NCBI GenBank assembly: GCA_934216625.1
Contig: CAKQCC010000034.1
Location: forward strand, 1-8,061
Direction of reading: 5' to 3'
Length of the DNA: 8,061 bases
Source of the DNA: an uncultured Lactobacillaceae bacterium
GTDB lineage: Bacteria > Bacillota > Bacilli > Lactobacillales > Lactobacillaceae
Part shown: positions 1 to 5,305 of the stretch, piece by piece
Position numbering within the stretch: the first letter of the stretch is position 1
Layout of the letters: each line of letters begins with the position of its first letter
Made by a program: the position numbers and the translations under genes
Notes under the pieces: generated by a model
The model's input: the letters and a program-made list of their open reading frames with translations, nothing else
What the model was told of the DNA's origin: nothing
Databases searched by the model: none

Positions 1-68
1 CCCCTCAGACGTTCTTTACGCACCCGAAAACCAAATCAGCACAGGAATTTTTGTCGAAGATGATATAA
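1..68 (+). CDS. 3' end of amino-acid ABC transporter ATP-binding protein (partial)
   Basis: The reading frame starting at base 3 gives 21 residues and then TAA at 66-68. The peptide (…FFTHPKTKSAQEFLSKMI) has the standard C-terminus of GlnQ/GlnH-type polar amino-acid ABC ATPases: an aromatic residue, a H-P-K pair, a basic residue, then A/T-Q-E/D-F-L-S-K. In that family this tail follows the ATPase core, which would couple ATP hydrolysis to uptake of an amino acid at the inner face of the membrane. No Walker motif or other domain is inside the window, so the substrate cannot be told. The gene converges on the minus-strand transporter at 131-1006 with a 62-bp gap and no clear terminator between them. 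The assignment rests on a short tail only; another frame (2-169) is also open but was judged less likely. Confidence 0.7.
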   Translation, partial: PQTFFTHPKTKSAQEFLSKMI

Positions 69-130
69 ATAGTTTAATGATTGGCGATTGGTTTTATGTT
101 TATCTTTCCGTACTAAATTTAGTTACGACG

Positions 131-1006
131 TTACAACTTACTAACGATCAAGCCACTAATGATAATTAAAATTAAGCCAACGACCGTTCGGATCATTTCG
201 TTTCGGGTTTTGTGTTCGTGCAGGATGATGATGCCACTGAAGGTTGAAACGATCAGGCACATTTGTGACAAGACAAATCCCGTTGACAAGTTATTTAGAT
301 TAATTGAAAAGAAGTAACCGCAGTACGCCAGGCCGAAGAAAATTCCGGTCAAAATGTTTCTGAACGAATACTTGCTGATGATGACCCGGTGCTGGCGGAA
401 ATTCCGGTTTGATAAACCGATTATGATTGCGGTGACCACGATTCCGAGCATCATTGGGAAGAACATTTGCCAACCGGAAGCTTTCGGAATTTTGGGTAAC
501 GAGTTACAAACGGTATAACCCAATGAGCTAAGGATTGCGTTCGCAAAGCCTTTTTTCTCAAGGCTTTTGTTAGTTGTTGTAGGCTGGTCGGTTCGGTCGT
601 GAATTGCCGTCAAAATAATTCCAATTACGATCATTAAAATTGCCAAGGCTCCGGTGAGTTTCTTGAATCCGGTTGACCAGCTGCCGAAAAACAGGACCCC
701 GACGAGTGAAACGCCGATGATTTGGATCCCGGACGTGATCGGCATTAAGACTGAAACGTCAATTTGACGGTACGCCGTATACTGGGCTTCCTGTGATACT
801 GACCAGAAGACTCCCGAAATAAAGCACCAGAAAAACGTGATTAACGGGATGCTGGGGCCAACGATGAAGTACGAAAGGGCGCCAAGAATGATTGCCCCGT
901 AAGCCGTACCTAATAATTGTTCAACTGGTCGGCCACCCATTTTAGTGGTGGTGACCGGCATCGCACCCCACAATAGTGCTGGCGTTAAACCAATTAAAAT
1001 ATTCAT
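131..1006 (-). CDS. GRP-family sugar transporter (GlcU/RbsU type)
   Basis: This 291-residue integral membrane protein matches the glucose/ribose porter (GRP) family of the drug/metabolite transporter superfamily, which imports sugars such as glucose or ribose by proton symport. Visible family traits are the N-terminal L-x-P-A-L-x-W-G motif (about residues 7-14), the G-G-x-P-x-x-Q-x-x-G-T stretch (24-34), M-P-I-T-S-G in the middle (88-93), and a C-terminal half ending in F-x-L-S-Q-x-x-x-I-V-S-T-x-x-G-I-x-I-L-x-E. About ten hydrophobic segments are split into two halves by a hydrophilic loop near residues 137-152. The length is normal for the family. The start is supported by an AAGGAG site (complement of 1017-1022) ten bases before ATG. 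It is transcribed away from the CopL-like gene and converges on the ABC ATPase tail. Its GC content looks higher than that of the MetQ genes. The substrate is not predictable from sequence alone; glucose or ribose are the family norms. Confidence 0.9.
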   Translation of the reverse strand: MNILIGLTPALLWGAMPVTTTKMGGRPVEQLLGTAYGAIILGALSYFIVGPSIPLITFFWCFISGVFWSVSQEAQYTAYRQIDVSVLMPITSGIQIIGVSLVGVLFFGSWSTGFKKLTGALAILMIVIGIILTAIHDRTDQPTTTNKSLEKKGFANAILSSLGYTVCNSLPKIPKASGWQMFFPMMLGIVVTAIIIGLSNRNFRQHRVIISKYSFRNILTGIFFGLAYCGYFFSINLNNLSTGFVLSQMCLIVSTFSGIIILHEHKTRNEMIRTVVGLILIIISGLIVSKL

Positions 1007-1163
1007 TAGATTTAATCTCCTTATTATAAGTTTAATTTTTAGTTATATTTTAACATTTTAACGAATTTGATTTGACGAAAACTTATTTAAACGAAAAGTG
1101 AATTTATTTGAATTATGAATGAAGTATTGACTTTTCTTCGGAAATGTTAAGTAAATAAATTAA

Positions 1164-1286
1164 TTCGTCCATAACAAACCAAGGCGTTTAGTTGAAATCA
1201 CACCACGTCATTGGATCCTAGCTAGTCGTGATGAAATCTCAATGTATAAACGACGAGCTAAAGAAAGTCCATTAATTAAAAGTTAA
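1164..1286 (+). pseudogene. Possible 3' remnant of an unidentified coding sequence
   Basis: One forward frame is open for 40 codons and ends at TAA 1284-1286, bounded upstream by TAA at 1161-1163. It has no ATG, GTG or TTG start near its beginning. The composition looks protein-like: an R-R-L-V-E-I-T-P core, then H-W-I-L-A-S-R-D-E-I-S-M-Y-K-R-R-A-K-E, which suggests a beta strand followed by an amphipathic helix. It is also less AT-rich than the DNA on both sides. The family is not recognised. It may be a decayed gene tail left by a deletion, or simply chance; 40 open codons alone are not significant. Confidence 0.25.
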
Positions 1287-1313
1287 ACCAGTTAACTGCT
1301 TTTGTGGTTTAAC
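1282..1313. promoter_or_regulatory. Perfect 9-bp inverted repeat, candidate operator
   Basis: GTTAAACCA at 1282-1290 is exactly repeated in inverse as TGGTTTAAC at 1305-1313, with a 14-bp spacer that itself contains the palindrome GTTAAC (1291-1296). The arms end 7 bp before the likely -10 element of the CopL-like gene, so they cover its -35 region. This is the usual place for a repressor or activator site. It does not fit the CopY copper-box consensus (TACANNTGTA), so the regulator is unknown. It lacks a T-run, which argues against a terminator. Confidence 0.4.
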
Positions 1314-1319
1314 GTGTGT

Positions 1320-1325
1320 TAAAAT
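1320..1325 (+). promoter_or_regulatory. Likely -10 element of the CopL-like gene
   Basis: TAAAAT is preceded by a TGTGT stretch that resembles an extended -10. The best -35 match at 17 bp is poor (TGCTTT at 1297-1302), which would fit an activator-dependent promoter or reliance on the extended -10. It lies 33 bp before the ATG. Confidence 0.4.
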
Positions 1326-1337
1326 AATTCCTTGCTA

Positions 1338-1359
1338 ATGTTAAGGAGGAATTTAACAT
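1338..1359 (+). promoter_or_regulatory. mRNA hairpin presenting the ribosome site and closing on the start codon
   Basis: ATGTTAA (1338-1344) pairs perfectly with TTAACAT (1353-1359). The 8-nt loop 1345-1352 holds the GGAGG ribosome-binding core, and the first two bases of the start codon (1358-1359) lie in the stem. The stem is short and AT-rich, so weak. It could make initiation sensitive to temperature, ribosome contact or a protein, or have no function. Confidence 0.3.
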
Positions 1360-2194
1360 GAAAATAAGTCAAGCTAAACGGATTATGATTACTGGAATTG
1401 CTAGTGCTGCTTTGGTGGCACCGTTAATTTTGGGCAGTGCTAATTCGATTAACGCAGCTCACCGAAGTTATCATTATCGTTCAAGCCGAATCTGCAAAGC
1501 TAATCACGATGCGATTACTCGTTATCAGAAAAATGATCGTCGTCTTCAGATGACGATTAAACAATTAAAAAAGCAAATTCGTGATCACAATTTAACTAAT
1601 CGGCAACGGAAAAACGTTATTAAAAAATTAAATCGTTCCCAAAAAGTTCTAAGACGGAACCAGAATCGATTAATTAATTTAAAAAATATCAAACGCTGTG
1701 GATACGTTCCAAAGCGTCACGCAATGAAGAAAATGCGTAAAATGAACATGAATTCCATGATGAACATGCACGGGACTCCGGCACCAAAATCTTTAAAATT
1801 AGCTCGGCATCCTAAGTTTAAGAAGGGCAGTCGAGTGATAATTAAAGCAAATCACATGCCAGGCATGAAGGGCGCTAAAGGAGTTGTCGTTGGTGCTTAC
1901 CGAACAAATTTATACGAAGTTAATTACTACCCGACCAACCATGGTAAAGAAGTCATGGATCACAAGTGGATTGCTCGACCAGAAATTAAAGCATCTCGCA
2001 AGGGCCGGATTAAAGTCGGTGAACGAGTAACGTTAAAAGCTAACCACATGAAGTATATGTACGGTGCTAAAGCGAAAGTAGTTGCTATTCATCGTGGCCC
2101 TGCTTACATGATTAATTATCATCAAAATTTGAAGGGTAATCACGCTTTAGTCACTAACCATAAATGGATTGCTCAAGATGAATTAATGAATTAA
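1358..2194 (+). CDS. Secreted CopL/YdhK-type (DUF1541) protein, probable copper binding
   Basis: This is a 278-residue exported protein. Residues 1-34 form a signal peptide with a hydrophobic core and a S-I-N-A cleavage site before A34/H35; there is no lipobox cysteine. Residues 45-115 are a highly charged helical, coiled-coil-like segment with one cysteine near each end (C46 and C114). A Met-rich linker follows (M123, M126, M129, M131, M134, M135, M137, H138). Two DUF1541 repeats complete it (about 153-211 and 218-278), each with K-A-N-H-M-x-x-M-x-G-A (163-173, 227-237) and D/N-H-K-W-I-A (201-206, 267-272). In Staphylococcus aureus CopL and Bacillus YdhK this domain binds Cu(I) outside the membrane and protects against copper; those are lipoproteins, this one appears soluble or wall-bound. 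By hand count the mature part has about 58 K+R and 10 D+E, which would favour sticking to anionic wall polymers (inference). An AAGGAGG site (1343-1349) fixes the start. The copper role is inferred from the family; no copper transporter gene is adjacent. Confidence 0.85.
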   Translation: MKISQAKRIMITGIASAALVAPLILGSANSINAAHRSYHYRSSRICKANHDAITRYQKNDRRLQMTIKQLKKQIRDHNLTNRQRKNVIKKLNRSQKVLRRNQNRLINLKNIKRCGYVPKRHAMKKMRKMNMNSMMNMHGTPAPKSLKLARHPKFKKGSRVIIKANHMPGMKGAKGVVVGAYRTNLYEVNYYPTNHGKEVMDHKWIARPEIKASRKGRIKVGERVTLKANHMKYMYGAKAKVVAIHRGPAYMINYHQNLKGNHALVTNHKWIAQDELMN

Positions 2195-2206
2195 TTGCTA
2201 AATCAC

Positions 2207-2234
2207 TTGATAATCTTAAAAGTTGGTTTAAAAT
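2207..2234 (+). promoter_or_regulatory. Promoter of the T-box/metQ operon
   Basis: TTGATA (2207-2212) and TAAAAT (2229-2234) are separated by 16 bp, close to the sigma-A consensus. A start site near 2241 would make a leader of about 440 nt ahead of the first metQ-like gene. The element begins only 13 bp after the stop of the CopL-like gene; no strong terminator was seen between them, so some readthrough from that gene is possible. Confidence 0.6.
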
Positions 2235-2443
2235 GATAACTGAACTTTGAGATTTAAATATCTTAAAAAAGTTGAACAGATTAGTAGTCGAAATTGAGTT
2301 GTCCAGCGAGTTCAGTTTGATGTGAGTGAATCAATTTCGTTTCGACGAAATGTACTGCGATTGGGATTGTCGAAGTAATTAAGACAATCATGGATCGGCC
2401 GCCATTATCACGGCACACGTTTAATTCAAAAACGTTATTGAGG

Positions 2444-2498
2444 AAAATATCGAAAGGTATTTTTGAACTAGAATGGTAACACGACAAGCTCGTTTCTA
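2444..2498 (+). promoter_or_regulatory. T-box module 1: Stem III and antiterminator
   Basis: Stem III is AAAATA (2444-2449) with TATTTT (2458-2463). The T-box follows at 2469-2483. Its antiterminator pairs TAGAA (2469-2473) with TTCTA (2494-2498) and ACGA (2481-2484) with TCGT (2490-2493), around the classic 7-nt bulge TGGTAAC (2474-2480). The TGGT would pair with the ACCA end of a tRNA whose discriminator base is A, as in methionine tRNA. Formation excludes terminator 1, which uses the same 3' strand. Confidence 0.8.
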
Positions 2499-2522
2499 CG
2501 TAATGCAGAAACGAGCTTTTTT
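2486..2522 (+). terminator. Terminator 1 of the T-box leader
   Basis: A perfect 12-bp stem (2486-2497 with 2507-2518) has a 9-nt loop, and six T residues end at 2522. Its 5' arm overlaps the antiterminator's 3' strand, so the two structures are mutually exclusive. Confidence 0.9.
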
Positions 2523-2565
2523 GTTTCTTGGTTGCGTAGATTCTTGAATTAGACGTTATGAGAGT

Positions 2566-2624
2566 AACGATGTGAAACATTGTTGAAGTAGAATGGCACC
2601 GCGAGAATGAAGGCTCGTTTCTAT
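2566..2624 (+). promoter_or_regulatory. T-box module 2: Stem III and antiterminator
   Basis: Stem III is AACGATGT (2566-2573) with ACATTGTT (2577-2584), one G-T pair. The antiterminator pairs GTAGAA (2588-2593) with TTCTAT (2619-2624) and GCGAG (2601-2605) with CTCGT (2614-2618), around the 7-nt bulge TGGCACC (2594-2600). The ACCGCG part is closer to the T-box consensus (AGGGTGGNACCGCG) than module 1. The TGGC would pair best with a tRNA ending in GCCA, unlike module 1. There is no second Stem I: only 30 nt separate the end of terminator 1 from the start of this duplicated module. Confidence 0.8.
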
Positions 2625-2647
2625 GTGAATAGAAACGGGCTTTTTTT
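2611..2647 (+). terminator. Terminator 2 of the T-box leader
   Basis: A 14-bp stem (2611-2624 with 2629-2642), including two G-T pairs, closes a GTGA tetraloop and runs into seven T residues (2641-2647). It competes with antiterminator 2 for the strand 2614-2624. The first gene starts 33 bp downstream. Confidence 0.9.
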
Positions 2648-2680
2648 GTTGGTTAAATTAGTAAAAAAGGAGTTGTTATA

Positions 2681-3514
2681 ATGATTAAATTCAAAAGATT
2701 AATTAAATTTGCTGCAGTTGCAACGTTATTGATTGCTCCTGCCGTGGTTTTATCGGGATGCGGTAAACGATCGACTATTAATAAAAATAATATTAAAGTA
2801 GGGGTGGTTGGAAGTCAAACTAATAAAATTTGGCAACCGGCTCAAAAAGCTTTAAAGAAAAAAGGAATTCATTTAAAAGTAGTTGATTTTTCTGATTATA
2901 ATCAACCTAACCAAGCTTTAAAGAATCATGATATTCAGATTAATGCGTTTCAGACTTATCAATTTCTCAATAATTGGAATCGTAAGAATCACGCTAAATT
3001 GACACCAATTGGTAAAACCACAATTGGACCTTTAGGACTGTACTCGTACAAAATTCATAAATTGAGTCAACTTAAACACGGTGATACCGTAGCTTTATCC
3101 AACGACAGTTCCAATGAGGCTAGAGGATTAAATCTTCTAAAATCAGCTGGTTTGATAAAATTAAAGAAATCTGCACTTCCGTCAAAAGCTGACGTATATG
3201 ATAATAAAAAAGATTTAAAATTGAAACCGGTCGCTGCTGCTGAAACTCCACGAACTTTAAAGGACGTAAGTGCAGCTGTGATTAATGATGACTTTGCTAG
3301 TGATGCTAAATTAAGTAAAAATGATTTAGTTTATAACGAAAAGTTAAATAAGAAGATCGTCCCATACATTAATATAATTGTTTCTAATCACAAGAATCAT
3401 AAGAATCGGTATCTTAAAACTATTACTAAAGCATTTCAGACCAAAGCTACCGCTAGAGCAATCAAGAAAGAATTTCATGGTAATGTAAAACCCGGTTGGA
3501 ATTTGAATTTTTGA
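2681..3514 (+). CDS. metQ: MetQ/NlpA-type substrate-binding lipoprotein, copy 1
   Basis: This 277-residue lipoprotein belongs to the NlpA/MetQ family, the extracellular methionine receptors of MetNI-type ABC importers. Residues 1-26 are a lipoprotein signal ending in L-S-G-C, with C27 the lipid anchor. The binding domain (about 37-277) starts with I-K-V-G-V-V-G and carries D-F-S-D-Y-N-Q-P-N-Q-A-L (69-80), N-A-F-Q-T (88-92), N-D-S-S-N-E-A-R (141-148, with R148 the likely ligand-carboxylate arginine) and A-A-V-I-N (198-202). The usual family F-Q-H is F-Q-T here. It is the first gene after the Met T-box, with AAGGAG at 2667-2672 and 8-bp spacing. Two paralogues follow at 45- and 43-bp gaps, but no metN or metI, so it must work with a transporter encoded elsewhere. 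Methionine is the likely ligand from the leader; a related compound is possible. Confidence 0.87.
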   Translation: MIKFKRLIKFAAVATLLIAPAVVLSGCGKRSTINKNNIKVGVVGSQTNKIWQPAQKALKKKGIHLKVVDFSDYNQPNQALKNHDIQINAFQTYQFLNNWNRKNHAKLTPIGKTTIGPLGLYSYKIHKLSQLKHGDTVALSNDSSNEARGLNLLKSAGLIKLKKSALPSKADVYDNKKDLKLKPVAAAETPRTLKDVSAAVINDDFASDAKLSKNDLVYNEKLNKKIVPYINIIVSNHKNHKNRYLKTITKAFQTKATARAIKKEFHGNVKPGWNLNF

Positions 3515-3559
3515 GTGATAATAGAAAATATGAATCAATTATAAAGAGGAGTTTTTAAA

Positions 3560-4396
3560 ATGAAATTACGTCATTTATTTAAAAATAAATTTTTCAAAAT
3601 TGTGCTGGTTGCGTTTTTGTTTGCAGGATCAGCAGTTGCCCTGTCTGGCTGTGGTAAGCAATCAGCCAACACCGTGAAGGTTGGGATTGTCGGCAGTGAT
3701 CCTAAGAAAATCTGGGATCCGTTAAAGAACCAGCTTAAAAAACAGGGTGTTCACGTTAAGTTGGTAACCTTTTCTGATTATACCCAACCTAATAACGCGT
3801 TAAGATCTAACGAAATTAACGCCAACGAATTTCAAACCAAACAATATTTGGATAATTATAATCGAGCTCATCATTCTAAATTAGATCCGGTAGCTAAATC
3901 GATCATTTCACCATTTTCGATTTATTCAGATAAGGTCAGTAAGATCAGTCAGTTAAAACGTGGTGCCAAAATTGCGTTCCCGAACAATGCGGTTGACGAA
4001 GGTCGTGCGCTTCATGCTTTATCTGAAGCGGGGTTGATCAAATACAAGCACGTTCAATTCCCAACGCCCAAGGACATTACTTCAAATCGTAAGCACCTTA
4101 AATTCGAAACTCTAGATGCGCCGCAGGTTCCTCGTGCGTTAAAAGATGTTGATGCAGCTTTAATTGATGGTAACTTTGCGTTAGATGCTCATTTGAGTCC
4201 GAGTCACATTATTTATCACGAAAAATTGTCGAAATTCGATAAACCTTACGTTAACTACATTGTGATTAATCGATCCAATAATCACAAGAAAGCAATTAAG
4301 AAAATTATTCGAGCTTATCATAGCAAACAGAACCAAAAACGAATTCAGAAAGAATTTAAGGGTTATGATATTCCGGCGTGGAATTTGAAGTTGTAA
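3560..4396 (+). CDS. metQ: MetQ/NlpA-type substrate-binding lipoprotein, copy 2
   Basis: This 278-residue paralogue has a lipobox L-S-G-C with lipidated C31 and an NlpA domain from about 38 to the end. Family landmarks are F-S-D-Y-T-Q-P-N-N-A-L (71-81), N-E-F-Q-T-K-Q-Y-L (89-97), D-E-G-R-A-L (146-151, R149) and A-A-L-I-D (199-203). The last motif has Asp203 where copies 1 and 3 have Asn, a position expected to touch ligand, so its specificity may differ. It shares with copy 3 a nearly identical start of the mature protein (K-Q-S-A-N-T-V-K-V-G-I-V-G) and the ending I-P-A-W-N-L-K-L, so these two are closer to each other than to copy 1. Its codons are clearly richer in G/C at third positions than those of copy 3. 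The mature protein has about 42 K+R against 22 D+E. A GAGGAG site (3546-3551) precedes ATG by 8 bp. Confidence 0.86.
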   Translation: MKLRHLFKNKFFKIVLVAFLFAGSAVALSGCGKQSANTVKVGIVGSDPKKIWDPLKNQLKKQGVHVKLVTFSDYTQPNNALRSNEINANEFQTKQYLDNYNRAHHSKLDPVAKSIISPFSIYSDKVSKISQLKRGAKIAFPNNAVDEGRALHALSEAGLIKYKHVQFPTPKDITSNRKHLKFETLDAPQVPRALKDVDAALIDGNFALDAHLSPSHIIYHEKLSKFDKPYVNYIVINRSNNHKKAIKKIIRAYHSKQNQKRIQKEFKGYDIPAWNLKL

Positions 4397-4439
4397 TAAA
4401 AATTTGTGCTTAAATCAATAAAGGAAGGAAATTCTTATT

Positions 4440-5285
4440 ATGAGATTCAAAAAGATTTATAAAAGTAAATTTTTAAAATTTTTACTGATAGTATTTTTAT
4501 TTATTGGATCAGTTGCCGCCTTGTCTGGTTGTGGTCGAAAACAATCTGCAAATACCGTTAAAGTTGGAATTGTTGGTAATTTTAACGAAAAGATATTTAA
4601 ACCATTAGCTAAACAAATGAAACATCAATATCATGTAAAGTTAAAGATTGTTGATTTTTCAGATGTTAATCAACCTAATCAAGCTTTAAGTCATCACGAA
4701 ATTGATACAAATGCTTTTCAAACTCAAAAAGATTTGACCAGTTATGATCAAAAACATCATGCTCACTTAGTATCAGTAGGTAAAACTGGAATTGGCCCGA
4801 TTACACTATATTCTAAAAAGATTCATAAATTGAGCCAAATTAAAAAAGGTGCTTCAATTGCAATTCCTAATGATACTAATACTGAAGGTCGAGCATTAAA
4901 TCTTTTGGCTTCAGCAGGATTAATTAAAACTAAAAAGAACGTAACTTACCCGACCGTTAGTGATATTACTAAGAATCCAAAACATTTACACATTAAACAA
5001 TTGGATCCAGCTCAAGTTCCAAGATCTTTAGGAGATGTTCAAGCCGCTGTGATTAATAATGTCTTTGCTTTAGATGCTAAATTACCTGATAGTGACGCTA
5101 TTTATAAAGAAAAAGTGAATAAAAAGGTAATTCCTTACATCAACGTTATTGCCACTAATAAATCTGATAAAAACAAGAAAGCAATTAAAGATTTGGTAAA
5201 AGCTTACCACAGTAAAGAAAATCTTAAACGGTTTAAGAAAGTTTATCACGGAACCGCAATTCCGGCTTGGAATTTGAAGTTATAA
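4440..5285 (+). CDS. metQ: MetQ/NlpA-type substrate-binding lipoprotein, copy 3
   Basis: This 281-residue paralogue has a lysine-rich signal peptide, lipobox L-S-G-C with C31, and an NlpA domain from about 39 onward. Landmarks are F-S-D-V-N-Q-P-N-Q-A-L (73-83), N-A-F-Q-T-Q-K-D-L (91-99), N-D-T-N-T-E-G-R-A-L (144-153, R151) and A-A-V-I-N (202-206). Asp98 stands where copies 1 and 2 have an aromatic residue (F95, Y96) after F-Q-T, another pocket-side difference. An AAGGAAGG site (4421-4428) lies 11 bp before ATG. The gene is followed by a stable hairpin (5306-5331) and then pepT. Very AT-rich codon use and strong protein similarity to copy 2 suggest an old duplication with later compositional drift, or recombination of copy 2 with a foreign allele. 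Confidence 0.86.
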   Translation: MRFKKIYKSKFLKFLLIVFLFIGSVAALSGCGRKQSANTVKVGIVGNFNEKIFKPLAKQMKHQYHVKLKIVDFSDVNQPNQALSHHEIDTNAFQTQKDLTSYDQKHHAHLVSVGKTGIGPITLYSKKIHKLSQIKKGASIAIPNDTNTEGRALNLLASAGLIKTKKNVTYPTVSDITKNPKHLHIKQLDPAQVPRSLGDVQAAVINNVFALDAKLPDSDAIYKEKVNKKVIPYINVIATNKSDKNKKAIKDLVKAYHSKENLKRFKKVYHGTAIPAWNLKL

Positions 5286-5305
5286 TAAAATCTTTAAAAT
5301 TTTAC

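Larger units (their letters stand above)
1007..1357. other. Divergent intergenic region, 351 bp
   Basis: This gap lies between the minus-strand sugar transporter and the CopL-like gene. The part next to the transporter (about 1023-1120) is very AT-rich and must hold its promoter; on the minus strand there are two TAAAAT-like -10 candidates near 1046-1061, but no convincing -35 could be placed. The middle (1164-1286) is richer in GC and reads like the tail of a lost gene. The right part holds a 9-bp inverted repeat, a likely -10 element and a hairpin around the ribosome site, each listed separately. A TTGACT at 1127-1132 has no good -10 partner at 16-18 bp. Confidence 0.6.
2241..2680 (+). promoter_or_regulatory. 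T-box riboswitch leader, Met specifier, partially duplicated
   Basis: T-box leaders sense uncharged tRNA and allow transcription into amino-acid genes. Stem I: AGTA-GTCG (2283-2290) pairs with CGAC (2343-2346) and TACT (2353-2356), leaving the loop GAAATG whose ATG (2350-2352) is the specifier codon for methionine. Above it AAATTGA (2291-2297) pairs with TCAATTT (2331-2337). The distal end carries the conserved AGCGAG (2305-2310) and TTTGATG (2316-2322) motifs. A stem II-like hairpin is GATTGTC/GACAATC (2365-2371, 2383-2389), followed by GCCG/CGGC (2398-2401, 2411-2414), possibly part of stem IIA/B. Two Stem III + antiterminator/terminator modules then follow: 2432-2522 and 2553-2647. The Met reading agrees with the MetQ-type genes downstream. 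The base of Stem I and the IIA/B pseudoknot could not be traced with confidence. Confidence 0.87.

Noticed and set aside
112..126. CTAAATTTAG palindrome between the convergent genes as a bidirectional terminator
   Set aside because: It is only 10 bp, AT-rich, has no loop and no T-run on either side.
2..169. 55-codon open frame on the + strand at the window start
   Set aside because: It overlaps the end of the minus-strand sugar transporter by 39 bp and matches no known family, while the neighbouring frame ending at 68 gives a typical ABC ATPase C-terminus.
2243..2273. AT-rich hairpin (AACTTT/AAAGTT with inner AGAT/ATCT) as a terminator of the CopL-like gene
   Set aside because: The stem is interrupted and AT-only at its base, no T-run follows, and it lies downstream of the T-box promoter, so it is more likely the leader's 5' end.
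2281..2580. 99-codon open frame on the minus strand
   Set aside because: It lies wholly on the T-box leader, antisense to Stem I, the first terminator and Stem III of module 2; the RNA structure explains the sequence, and the peptide has no recognisable family.
3344..3538. 64-codon minus-strand frame at the end of metQ copy 1
   Set aside because: It is antisense to conserved NlpA-family coding sequence with no ribosome site of note.
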